Below are positions 1 to 6,798 of a stretch of DNA of 9,788 nt, one piece after another. Location of the stretch: positions 1 to 9,788 of the forward strand of contig CALIBC010000060.1 in assembly GCA_938045615.1 (NCBI GenBank), given 5' to 3'. Both the position numbers and the translations under genes were made by a program. The stretch comes from an uncultured Clostridia bacterium (GTDB lineage: Bacteria; Bacillota; Clostridia; Peptostreptococcales; Anaerovoracaceae). Within the stretch, counting starts at the first letter, position 1. Each line of letters begins with the position of its first letter. Under the pieces are notes generated by a model, which had not been told where the DNA came from, ran no database searches, and was given only the letters and a program-made list of their open reading frames with translations.

Positions 1-553
1 ATAAAAGTCTCGTGTAAAATCCATCATAGCCCTTGTCAGAGATCATTTTATGGGGTAATACACATTCACTGTAACCAACACGCTTCTTAGCTCCAGAAAG
101 GAACGCCAACATACCTGCTCCATATCCTGCATCAGCATCAAATCGTGGAACAAGCGCCAACTCATAGTCTTCTTTTTTTAAATAACGATACGAAAATACC
201 CCCCCTCTCCATAAGTTGACATAAAAAGAGAAACGACCTCCTATGCGTGAAAAACACAGTACTTTATTCACGTACGGACATAGCTCTACCAGATTATATA
301 CGATTGGATTTACAACAAGTGTAATATGTGCTGATGGATAATTCTGTCGCAGCTCACGCAGAAAAGGAGACATCATAACCATATCCCCAATCTCATCCAA
401 ACGGATAACGAGAATAGATGAGAAGCAACCTTGTGGCCATTTCAAATCTTGCTCACACCAAATATTCTTTCTAGTTCTTACTTGCAGTGCCTTGACAATA
501 CAATATTGGCAGAAGTAATTCACCTGACGTAAAACTTGTTTGAGCCAACGCAC
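1..553 (-). CDS. GT9 family (heptosyltransferase-like) glycosyltransferase, partial at its C-terminal end
   Basis: Likely transfers a sugar, classically ADP-heptose, onto lipopolysaccharide core at the inner face of the cytoplasmic membrane. The reading frame is open for 184 codons to the window edge, so roughly the N-terminal half is seen. Residues 47-68 carry the GT9 signature (ILVIRLDEIGDMVMMSPFL, then REL), followed by NYPSAHITLVVNP (71-83), LALVPRFDAD (132-141) and RVGYSE (158-163). This is the usual layout of the N-terminal Rossmann domain of WaaC/WaaF/WaaQ-like enzymes. The acceptor- and donor-specific C-terminal half is missing, so heptose is not proven as substrate. The start is GTG at 551-553, supported by an AAAGAGG ribosome-binding site 8 bases upstream. 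It is the most distal gene in the window, 45 bases after the methyltransferase-like gene, and is probably co-transcribed. Family call is firm; exact donor sugar is open. Confidence 0.88.
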   Translation of the reverse strand, partial: MRWLKQVLRQVNYFCQYCIVKALQVRTRKNIWCEQDLKWPQGCFSSILVIRLDEIGDMVMMSPFLRELRQNYPSAHITLVVNPIVYNLVELCPYVNKVLCFSRIGGRFSFYVNLWRGGVFSYRYLKKEDYELALVPRFDADAGYGAGMLAFLSGAKKRVGYSECVLPHKMISDKGYDGFYTRLL

Positions 554-574
554 GCTAATAACCTCTTTGAAAAT

Positions 575-593
575 ATAAGATAAACACTCTTAT
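575..593 (-). repeat. Small AT-rich inverted repeat in the 554-598 intergenic gap
   Basis: ATAAGA and TCTTAT form a perfect 6-bp stem around a 7-base loop, followed on the minus strand by ATTTTC. It lies between the stop of the upstream gene and the ribosome-binding site of the GT9 gene. The stem has only one G-C pair and the T run is short, so it would be at best a weak attenuator. It may be chance in AT-rich DNA. Confidence 0.25.
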
Positions 594-598
594 TTCTG

Positions 599-1471
599 TC
601 AAAAATCAATTGAAACATCCACTAGGGACAATCCTTCCAAGAGCTTTTCTTCATCTTCGATACTAAGAAGCATTAATTTCCCTTGCGGATCTCTTGCTTG
701 ACGATATTTTGCGCGTACATAACACTCCTCGACGGTTTTCTCATACACAACGTCATTTAACAACTCTCTCCGAATGAAAAAAAGATTGCTTCCTATCTCA
801 TTTCCGTATGCAAGCGCATAGCCCTTTTGCTGTCCCAACAATGTTAATGCACGGATGCTTGCGCCAAAGTATAGGTTTGAACTATGCGCCTCCGTACGAT
901 AAAAGTTAGGATCATATGGAATGGTTACTGCACGCTCAGAGCCAAAACGACTATTATACCCACAAATCACAATATCAGCCTGTACGCAGCTTATTGCTTT
1001 CCACACCCAATAGTCATTTCCATCAATGTCAATCGATAGAATCCCTACTTCGCCGTCAAAACCATTATCCCGAATGAGTGTATTGATATTTTCTGCAGTA
1101 ATGAAGGCAGGAACAGGCTTTAGATCATGCATCCAGCAAATATTATCTTGCTTGACATAATCCATGTTCTCTTGACTTCCGTCCATGATAAGGCCGGACC
1201 AATTATCATGCATAAGCAAAAATCTCGTCTTCAACTCAGTATAGTTTTGTACACCAAATTCAATAAATCGTTTGCTTTGTATGGGAATATTATGAATCAG
1301 CCATTGAATGACGCCATCTTCCCCACTCTGAGAAAACACCTTGAACTCTCGCACAGAAGCGCCTGGGCCGACCTTTAAGGTTTCCATTTCACCGATGGAG
1401 TACCGCAGTTGTTCAACATCTTGAGACATTTGATGAATTTGATTTAGTTTTTGTTTTATTTTCCAAAACAT
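599..1471 (-). CDS. Conserved methyltransferase-like protein of unknown function
   Basis: 290 residues. The protein resembles a conserved hypothetical family often found in O-antigen and capsule clusters; no member has a function I can name. The sequence shows a short N-terminal helix rich in Lys/Gln (1-30), FSQSGEDGVIQWL (46-58), RFIEFGVQNYTE (68-79), RFLLMHDNWSGLIMDGS (83-99), ILSIDIDGNDYWVW (144-157), and AVTIPYDPNFYR (181-192). The order beta-strand/acidic residue, WSGLIMDGS, then SIDIDGNDYW mimics the SAM-binding fold of FkbM-type methyltransferases. However, the usual glycine-rich loop (GxGxG) is replaced by GVQNY, so SAM binding is not assured. ATG start with GAGAGG 5 bases upstream (1477-1482). 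It follows the GT-A gene by 15 bases, which implies co-transcription. It could be a glycan methyltransferase or a non-catalytic relative. Confidence 0.85.
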   Translation of the reverse strand: MFWKIKQKLNQIHQMSQDVEQLRYSIGEMETLKVGPGASVREFKVFSQSGEDGVIQWLIHNIPIQSKRFIEFGVQNYTELKTRFLLMHDNWSGLIMDGSQENMDYVKQDNICWMHDLKPVPAFITAENINTLIRDNGFDGEVGILSIDIDGNDYWVWKAISCVQADIVICGYNSRFGSERAVTIPYDPNFYRTEAHSSNLYFGASIRALTLLGQQKGYALAYGNEIGSNLFFIRRELLNDVVYEKTVEECYVRAKYRQARDPQGKLMLLSIEDEEKLLEGLSLVDVSIDF

Positions 1472-1486
1472 AATATCCTCTCTATG

Positions 1487-2428
1487 TTATAGCTTTCTCA
1501 CAATACTTGCAAACGCAAGTTTAATATTCCTAACAATTGATCTTGGATTTTCCACCACAATATTTTGTCTGCGCATCAGATATTTGTCAACGACTACATC
1601 TTCCACTTCTGGAAGTTGTAGTCGTTTGGTCAGGTCAGTAATTGATGTTACAAATTGACGTGAGGGGGCTGTCGAGTTCGTTCCCGACCCATCTCTTCCT
1701 ATATCAGAAGAAAGCGACCTGATTGGCGTAACCGTTACTCCTCTGGATATTACTTGAAGAATAGTCCAGTATAATGCCCATGTATTTATCTTCTCTGGAT
1801 GATTAATAACGGCATTCAGATATTCTAAATTGTCTTTGCCGGCCAATTCACCTAACTGATATTTTTTTTCTTCATCATTCCAAAAAGCCTCAGCAAATTC
1901 ACGATCTCGGCGATATAGTTTCCACCGATCACGCCACGTTCCAAAAGCTTGGCTTGACAACCGATATGTAAAATAAACATCATATTTATAATTCTGCATG
2001 TATGATTTATCAGCTACGACAGCGTCACTAGCGCCGGCAGCACAAAGCGACATAACATGTGGGGTATTCTCATATTTTTCAAAGCAAGCAGAAGCATATT
2101 TATGATAATCTTTCCCCAATAAAATATCATCTTCTAATGCGATAACAGCTTTATGTCTTCCTAAAACATACGTAATCCCCTGTGTAATAGAGGTTGCCAA
2201 GCCCTTATTTGTCTCAGATATATGCAGTTCAACGTGCGCTTCATCCAGATTCTGTAACGGACGGACGGCTTCTTGTACTTTCTTCCAATTTTCTTCATCC
2301 TTCCGGTCACGCAAACCATCTTGAAAAATGTATATATTACAAAATTGATTCTCAATGATGCTTTGAACCACTTGTTGAGTGTGTTCCGGTCTTTTATACA
2401 CAAAAAAAGCCAAGCCTATATCATACAT
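1487..2428 (-). CDS. GT-A fold glycosyltransferase (GT2-like sugar transferase)
   Basis: About 313 residues, predicted cytoplasmic. It likely transfers a sugar from a nucleotide-sugar donor during repeat-unit or core assembly. N-terminal residues 5-15 (GLAFFVYKRPE) match the opening strand of GT-A enzymes, where the RP(E/D) segment is common. ETNKGLA (72-78) and VIALEDDILLGKDY (95-108) follow. The EDD at 99-101 is the probable metal/nucleotide-binding DXD-type motif. YRLSSQAFGTWRDRWK (155-170) is a conserved-looking acceptor-side block. No membrane segment is evident. Start choice: an in-frame GTG lies 9 bases upstream at 2435-2437, but it sits inside the ribosome-binding site GAGGTG (2435-2440), which is spaced 6 bases from the ATG at 2426-2428. 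The ATG is therefore preferred. The next gene upstream ends 29 bases away. Donor and linkage cannot be read from the sequence. Confidence 0.87.
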   Translation of the reverse strand: MYDIGLAFFVYKRPEHTQQVVQSIIENQFCNIYIFQDGLRDRKDEENWKKVQEAVRPLQNLDEAHVELHISETNKGLATSITQGITYVLGRHKAVIALEDDILLGKDYHKYASACFEKYENTPHVMSLCAAGASDAVVADKSYMQNYKYDVYFTYRLSSQAFGTWRDRWKLYRRDREFAEAFWNDEEKKYQLGELAGKDNLEYLNAVINHPEKINTWALYWTILQVISRGVTVTPIRSLSSDIGRDGSGTNSTAPSRQFVTSITDLTKRLQLPEVEDVVVDKYLMRRQNIVVENPRSIVRNIKLAFASIVRKL

Positions 2429-2434
2429 TGCCAG

Positions 2435-2440
2435 CACCTC
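2435..2440 (-). promoter_or_regulatory. Ribosome-binding site that decides the GT-A gene start
   Basis: GAGGTG lies 6 bases before the ATG at 2426-2428. Its last three bases are an in-frame GTG that could be mistaken for the start. No purine-rich site lies at a useful distance upstream of that GTG, which favours the ATG. Confidence 0.6.
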
Positions 2441-2457
2441 ACAGAGTTTTTATACGT

Positions 2458-3228
2458 TCATTGCCGAGCATCAAGAAAAAATATTTTATTTCGTATCTTA
2501 GCCACAATGTTGTAGTCTTGTTCCAACAGGAATCTTACGGCAGGGTCCTTATCCAGGTCCTTTATATTATATCCATTTTCCTTGGACATAAGCGATTCTA
2601 TCGTAATGAAATAGGGACGGTATTTTTCCCAGTCATTAGACTGTAAAACTTCTAGCTCATATGTCTCAACGTCAATCGCAAGAAAGTCTATTCCGCCAAC
2701 AGGAACCCCATAACGCTGGAAAATCTCCCTCAAAGGCATTGTCTTAATCATATAATGATCGAGAAGTTTTGAATACTTTTGTTCCACTACATAATCTGCA
2801 CGCTGTTTATTCGTTGTATTAAAGGCCGGTTCAGCAAAATGAAAATACTCCAACTCGCCAATGTCAGATGATACCCCTATATTTAAGTTGATATCCCCTT
2901 TACGATAAAGATTAAACCTAGCTATACTGTCCTTACGTGGCTCAATATTGATTCCACGCCATCCCGCCAAATATAATGCATATGTATTCGAAAATCTAAA
3001 CGGATCCAGTGCGCCAACATCTACATAAAAGCCCCCCTCTTGTGCGCGATGTTGATTGCAGTAAAACTTCGCCATAAGATCCTCAAGGTTTGTAGCATAT
3101 GATTGCTCAGAAATATATAGCGCACCTCCTATTTTAGGAAATATCCGTTGCACATGATCATATAATTTTGGGCTTCTGGATATAAGACTCAAAATGAAAC
3201 GGATACATTTTCCTGCTATCTTTTTCAT
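2458..3228 (-). CDS. FkbM family SAM-dependent methyltransferase
   Basis: 256 residues. FkbM enzymes O-methylate hydroxyls, and in surface-glycan loci they usually methylate sugars, sometimes capping the chain. GGFYVDVGALDPFRFSNTY (65-83) is SAM motif I with the DPFRFSNTY extension typical of one FkbM branch. GWRGINIEP (89-97) is the motif II acid region, and DFLAIDVETYELEVL (181-195) is the late strand block. SNDWEKYRPYFITIES (197-212) matches the family C-terminal core. One oddity: the usual DVEG reads DVET here. No membrane helix is clear, though residues 8-16 are hydrophobic. Start: ATG at 3226-3228 with GGGGTG 6 bases upstream; the GTG inside that site (3235-3237) is in frame but lacks its own ribosome-binding site. 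It sits 54 bases after the WecC-like gene. The methylated position is unknown. Confidence 0.88.
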   Translation of the reverse strand: MKKIAGKCIRFILSLISRSPKLYDHVQRIFPKIGGALYISEQSYATNLEDLMAKFYCNQHRAQEGGFYVDVGALDPFRFSNTYALYLAGWRGINIEPRKDSIARFNLYRKGDINLNIGVSSDIGELEYFHFAEPAFNTTNKQRADYVVEQKYSKLLDHYMIKTMPLREIFQRYGVPVGGIDFLAIDVETYELEVLQSNDWEKYRPYFITIESLMSKENGYNIKDLDKDPAVRFLLEQDYNIVAKIRNKIFFLDARQ

Positions 3229-3234
3229 ATCGTA

Positions 3235-3240
3235 CACCCC
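3235..3240 (-). promoter_or_regulatory. Ribosome-binding site that decides the FkbM gene start
   Basis: GGGGTG lies 6 bases before the ATG at 3226-3228. As in the next gene downstream, the GTG within it is in frame, so an automatic call could add three residues (MYD) to the protein. Confidence 0.55.
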
Positions 3241-3282
3241 GTAATGATAGAATACCTAAATTTCAACAAGCAAGCGTGCTGC

Positions 3283-4494
3283 TCAAAGATGATATACCTT
3301 TTCGGAATGAAGTACATTCCTGCAATCTAAAATAATTTTATCTCCAAGGTTCCCCTCTGCCATTTTTATTTCTTCATGAGCAACCATAACCACAATAAAA
3401 TCTACATCCGAAATAAATTGTTTAAAATCATGATATTGGTTATCCGTGATGTCGTCTAAAACATAAGGATCATATACCTTGACACCAAACGCCATATGTT
3501 TTTGCATCTTGTCTAAAAGCTGAAGTGATGGACTTTCTCTGGTATCTGCAATATTTTCCTTGTAGGTAAGACCATATATACCGACACGCTCTAGATTATG
3601 TATATGGTTCTCCCGCATTACAAAAGCCATCCGTTCCATAACAAAATCAGGCATAGACTCATTGACGGTTCTGGCTGCAAGAATCAACTTTGCCAACTGA
3701 GGATAATCCCCAACCAAGAACCACGGATCGACGGCAATACAATGTCCTCCTACTCCCGGTCCGGGGGATAGGATAGATACACGCGGATGCATATTAGCGA
3801 TTCGAATCACTTCATGAACATCAATACCGGCAACATGGCAAATTTTGCTAAGTTCATTTGCAAAAGCTATATTCACATCACGGTATGTGTTCTCAACAAC
3901 TTTTGTCATCTCGGCAGTTTTAATATCTGTAAGGATAATTTCCCCCTCACAAAAGAGATTATATTTACTTTTTATCAACTCACCAATACGGGGATCATCT
4001 GCACCAATAGTCCTTGCATTATTTCGAAGTTCGCAAATCATACTCCCTGGAATAATTCGCTCTGGGGCATGGACAAGATGAACTTTCTTTCCTTTTTCGA
4101 TTCTATTTACAATAGGGCGAATATAAACCTCTATGGTTCCTGGAGAGATCGTTGATTCTATAACAATGATCGCATCATCGGGACAAATCTGTACAATCTC
4201 TTCAACAGCAGTAATTACGAAATTAGGATTGATTTTTTTCGAATTTTTATTGTATGGCGTGGGTACGGCAATAATATAAATATCTGACTCTACCAGTATT
4301 GACGAAAACTTAATATTTGAAAGCGCTTTTTTATACAGTTCCTTCATTCCTTGTTCGTCTATATTTAAATTTCCCTGCTGCAACTCATAAATGACCTGTT
4401 CATTTTTATCAAAGCCAACTACATTCTCTCCACTTGCAGCAAACATCAAAGCTGTAGGCAAGCCAATATATCCCAATCCAACTACGCTAATCAT
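3283..4494 (-). CDS. wecC: UDP-N-acetyl-D-mannosamine dehydrogenase (WecC type)
   Basis: 403 residues, cytoplasmic. It oxidises C6 of a UDP-hexose twice with NAD+, most likely UDP-ManNAc to UDP-ManNAcA, giving an acidic sugar for the surface polysaccharide. Residues 2-14 (ISVVGLGYIGLPT) form the NAD-binding Rossmann loop. ESTISPGT (113-120), APERIIPGS (143-151) and KVVENTYRDVNIAFANE (198-214, with Lys198 and Asn202) follow. PGPGVGGHCIAVDPWF (244-259) holds the catalytic Cys252. YGLTYKENIADTRESPS (307-323) starts the C-terminal UDP-binding domain. The GGHCIxVDPWF form favours the WecC/WbpA group over UDP-glucose dehydrogenase. Length is usual for the family. Start: ATG at 4492-4494, 8 bases after the previous stop; a TTG at 4504-4506 overlaps that stop as TTGA, but the AAGGGG ribosome-binding site abuts the TTG, leaving no spacing. 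The substrate isomer (ManNAc versus GlcNAc or another) is inferred. Confidence 0.93.
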   Translation of the reverse strand: MISVVGLGYIGLPTALMFAASGENVVGFDKNEQVIYELQQGNLNIDEQGMKELYKKALSNIKFSSILVESDIYIIAVPTPYNKNSKKINPNFVITAVEEIVQICPDDAIIVIESTISPGTIEVYIRPIVNRIEKGKKVHLVHAPERIIPGSMICELRNNARTIGADDPRIGELIKSKYNLFCEGEIILTDIKTAEMTKVVENTYRDVNIAFANELSKICHVAGIDVHEVIRIANMHPRVSILSPGPGVGGHCIAVDPWFLVGDYPQLAKLILAARTVNESMPDFVMERMAFVMRENHIHNLERVGIYGLTYKENIADTRESPSLQLLDKMQKHMAFGVKVYDPYVLDDITDNQYHDFKQFISDVDFIVVMVAHEEIKMAEGNLGDKIILDCRNVLHSEKVYHL

Positions 4495-4502
4495 ACGTTC
4501 AA

Positions 4503-5279
4503 TCAACCCCTTGCTATATGATACAAGTCTGCAAGTGAGTATACTTGCACATCTTTTTGAATAACGAAATCCATTAATTCGGTTAAAAAATCTGTAATGC
4601 CACGCATCGTTTTATTACAAACACGGTCTACTGTCTCCGCAGAGAAGGAGTTCCATGCATCTCTGCTCACAGTATCCTTTATATCACGCATGTACTGAAA
4701 GTAAGGCGTATTGACAATCAAATGCATCGGGTGAACATTAATCACCTTGATTCCCGGCTGCTCAAAAAAAGATTTTGCCTGCGAAAATTTAAGGTCAAGT
4801 TTATGATATAAATAGGCACCATCTTCAAAAAAAACGGGAAAGGATATCATTCCGGATCGATGAACGAAAGGCGACACTACATCAAGCAGTGTACATAAAT
4901 TGGATTCATAGCGAATCCCTCTTTGATAGAGTTCTGTGTATATATCATTATCGGCATACCAGCGATGTGCACGAAACACCTCAGCCTGTGGAAAGCATTC
5001 CATGCAGTAGTCAATGATTTCACTTTTATCTCCACCCTGGCTGCTCGGTTGAATGAAGTTTGGATGTATTCCATATGTTATCTGTTCTTCTTGTATAAGT
5101 TTTCTAATATAAGGGCTCATATGGGTAAAGAAAAGTGTAAGAGGTATATTCCGCTCTTGGAAAAACTTTACTGCAGTCTCAATCACAAAATCTGAAGCCC
5201 AATCAACATCCATAGTAATTGAAAAAGCATCCAAATCCTTGAACTCCATCTTAAGTCTTTGAATTTCATGCACTTCCAT
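4503..5279 (-). CDS. Polysaccharide-deacetylase-fold protein (WbmS-like)
   Basis: 258 residues with no signal peptide, so probably cytoplasmic. It looks like a divergent NodB/CE4 carbohydrate-esterase relative of the type found in O-antigen loci (WbmS-like). Visible motifs: SITMDVDWASDF (20-31), where Asp24 and Asp26 match the catalytic/metal aspartates; YGIHPNF (69-75) with His72; FRAHRW (102-107), comparable to the arginine motif; and INVHPMH (180-186) with His183. These could bind a divalent metal and remove an acetyl group from a sugar intermediate, but only a general fold assignment is supported. Start: ATG at 5277-5279; a TTG one codon earlier (5280-5282) is also possible, with GAGAGG about 9-12 bases upstream. 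It lies 32 bases after the KpsS-like gene and 8 bases before the dehydrogenase, suggesting that translation of the pair is linked. The deacetylated substrate is unknown. Confidence 0.82.
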   Translation of the reverse strand: MEVHEIQRLKMEFKDLDAFSITMDVDWASDFVIETAVKFFQERNIPLTLFFTHMSPYIRKLIQEEQITYGIHPNFIQPSSQGGDKSEIIDYCMECFPQAEVFRAHRWYADNDIYTELYQRGIRYESNLCTLLDVVSPFVHRSGMISFPVFFEDGAYLYHKLDLKFSQAKSFFEQPGIKVINVHPMHLIVNTPYFQYMRDIKDTVSRDAWNSFSAETVDRVCNKTMRGITDFLTELMDFVIQKDVQVYSLADLYHIARG

Positions 5280-5311
5280 CAAATAATCATCCTCTCTCCC
5301 GCATTTTCACA

Positions 5312-6703
5312 TCACACTGCATGTGCATCCGCCACAATCTTATCCACAGCAGCAGCTGTTCCTTCTGGAGTTAATGGATAGCCGTATCGATTAATTTCCT
5401 CATCTAAATCATCATATTCCGGCATCCAACCTTTGTCAATTTTATCAAGAGCTGTTTGACAATCTACAAACGATCGTATCGATATAACATCTCTGCAATA
5501 CCGCATCCATGTATTGTCAGCCCCAAACAGCAAGATTGGTTTCCCCGTTTCTGTTGCCTCTATTGCAACAGTTCCATTAAAAGTAGCTATCGCCATAGCC
5601 TCTTTGTTAATCTCACTTGATGATACCATCGGATCAACTAAAACTGTGCCTCTCATGGAGGCTATTTTATCATAATAACTCTTGTTTTTATATTTATTAG
5701 CAGTAATCATACAATAGTCCATCGATAAATCTATTGTATTTAGCTGAAATTGATGCGGGTGTTCTTTAACATAAAGCGTCCATCCATAAGGAAGAGCTTC
5801 TGACAGCATTTTTATTGCTATCAGTTGACTTTTTAACGTACACCTTACTTGAGTTGTTGCTTCTGGTTCAAACTGTAAATAGTAGATCACATATTTCTTT
5901 TGAGGATCAAACGGCTTAGCAATATTCTTCAGATATGCTTCTGTTCTCTTATACTTTATATACGAAAATATCTTCCCAAAAGTTGTATGCTCAGATCCGT
6001 CTATACCAAATAGTTTATGAGTCATCCTCCTGTTAAAAATATCCATAACAAGCTGCAGAAGAAGAAGCCCGCCAATCTTATATAACGCCTTATTGGCCAA
6101 ATTCTTGAGAGGATTCCTATTTGCTAAAAGAGCACCAAATTCGAGCGGATAAAACATACTCCTGCGCGCTTGAAGATGCATTCCAAGCTCCAGCTTCATA
6201 TACTCCCGTTGACTAGGAAGAAAGACACATCCTGTAGAAAAATAATTATTTTCCATTTGATAGCAGGGAATATTATTTTTTTTTGCAAAAAAAATAGGTA
6301 TGCTGTCATGTACCGTTCCATGTGTCAACCCACGTATAATCATATAGTCAATTTTATTGTGGCTAAAAAAATCATTCCAAAAAGCAATGGATGTGTAGTA
6401 TTTGTATTTTATCAGTGCATAATCGTCTACAAAGCGCCCCGTACCATCTTCAAAGTCGGTTTCAATTTCTTTGCATATATCTATAAGTTCATGATCTAAT
6501 CCATGAACCGTCTCTAAATTGAATAAATCCCCTTCACAATACACATAAATCTTATCTATGCGGTTTGCATATCTTTCAGCAATTTCTTTTTCTTCAATTG
6601 TCCCAGCAACTTCTAATACCACATGGACATCATCATGTTCCATAAGAGCCTCGATAATATGATCAGACCCTTCATTCCTAGTCATAAGCAGTACATGTTT
6701 CAT
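5312..6703 (-). CDS. KpsS-like capsule/polysaccharide biosynthesis glycosyltransferase (GT-B)
   Basis: 463 residues, probably acting at the cytoplasmic membrane face. The N-terminal domain (about 1-190) has a Rossmann-like start, KHVLLMTRN, and MIIRGLTHGTVHDSIPIFFAK (121-141). A basic, partly hydrophobic stretch at 196-232 may touch the membrane. The C-terminal domain carries KYVIYYLQFEPEATT (270-284), LYVKEHPHQ (310-318), TFNGTVAIEATETGKPILLFG (374-394) and a Trp/Tyr-rich tail. The EHP and NGTVAIEA...GKP(I/V)L blocks are typical of the capsule-synthesis (KpsS/KpsC/LipB) and CDP-glycerol-type transferases, where they bind the nucleotide donor. Donor could be CMP-Kdo, another nucleotide sugar or CDP-polyol. 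ATG start with GGGGGG 5 bases upstream (6709-6714). It begins a new stretch after a 95-base gap that contains a candidate promoter. Codons 136-146 hold long T and A runs, see findings. Confidence 0.83.
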   Translation of the reverse strand: MKHVLLMTRNEGSDHIIEALMEHDDVHVVLEVAGTIEEKEIAERYANRIDKIYVYCEGDLFNLETVHGLDHELIDICKEIETDFEDGTGRFVDDYALIKYKYYTSIAFWNDFFSHNKIDYMIIRGLTHGTVHDSIPIFFAKKNNIPCYQMENNYFSTGCVFLPSQREYMKLELGMHLQARRSMFYPLEFGALLANRNPLKNLANKALYKIGGLLLLQLVMDIFNRRMTHKLFGIDGSEHTTFGKIFSYIKYKRTEAYLKNIAKPFDPQKKYVIYYLQFEPEATTQVRCTLKSQLIAIKMLSEALPYGWTLYVKEHPHQFQLNTIDLSMDYCMITANKYKNKSYYDKIASMRGTVLVDPMVSSSEINKEAMAIATFNGTVAIEATETGKPILLFGADNTWMRYCRDVISIRSFVDCQTALDKIDKGWMPEYDDLDEEINRYGYPLTPEGTAAAVDKIVADAHAV

Positions 6704-6705
6704 GG

Positions 6706-6716
6706 TATCCCCCCAT
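6706..6716 (-). repeat. G6 box (ATGGGGGGATA) serving as the ribosome-binding site of the KpsS-like gene
   Basis: The 11-mer ATGGGGGGATA includes the purine run that positions the ATG at 6701-6703. The identical 11-mer occurs at 9673-9683, and a 10-base version at 9687-9696, in the leader of the cluster. Confidence 0.5.
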
Positions 6717-6734
6717 AAGAGTTTTGTTAAGGCC

Positions 6735-6743
6735 AGTATACCA
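6735..6743 (-). promoter_or_regulatory. Candidate extended -10 promoter before the KpsS-like gene
   Basis: The minus strand reads TGGTATACT, a good extended -10 element (TGnTATAAT with one mismatch), about 32 bases before the ATG. No good -35 hexamer lies 16-18 bases upstream, which is tolerable for an extended -10. It sits in the largest gap of the cluster (6704-6798), so a secondary internal promoter is plausible. It lies inside a weak AAGGC/GCCTT inverted repeat. Confidence 0.35.
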
Positions 6744-6798
6744 CAGCCTTATAAAACATTCGAGCACGATATCCCATAAGAAAAAGGTTTCCGTCATT

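Noticed and set aside
575..593. Intrinsic terminator between the methyltransferase-like and GT9 genes
   Set aside because: The 6-bp stem has a single G-C pair and lacks a proper T run, so it is unlikely to stop transcription on its own.
1127..1378. Plus-strand open frame of about 83 codons opposite the methyltransferase-like gene
   Set aside because: Composition is that of an antisense shadow, with no ribosome-binding site or recognisable motif, and the opposite strand holds a conserved protein.
3787..4155. Plus-strand open frame of about 122 codons inside the WecC-like gene
   Set aside because: It lies wholly opposite the highly conserved catalytic region of the dehydrogenase, and its translation shows no domain.
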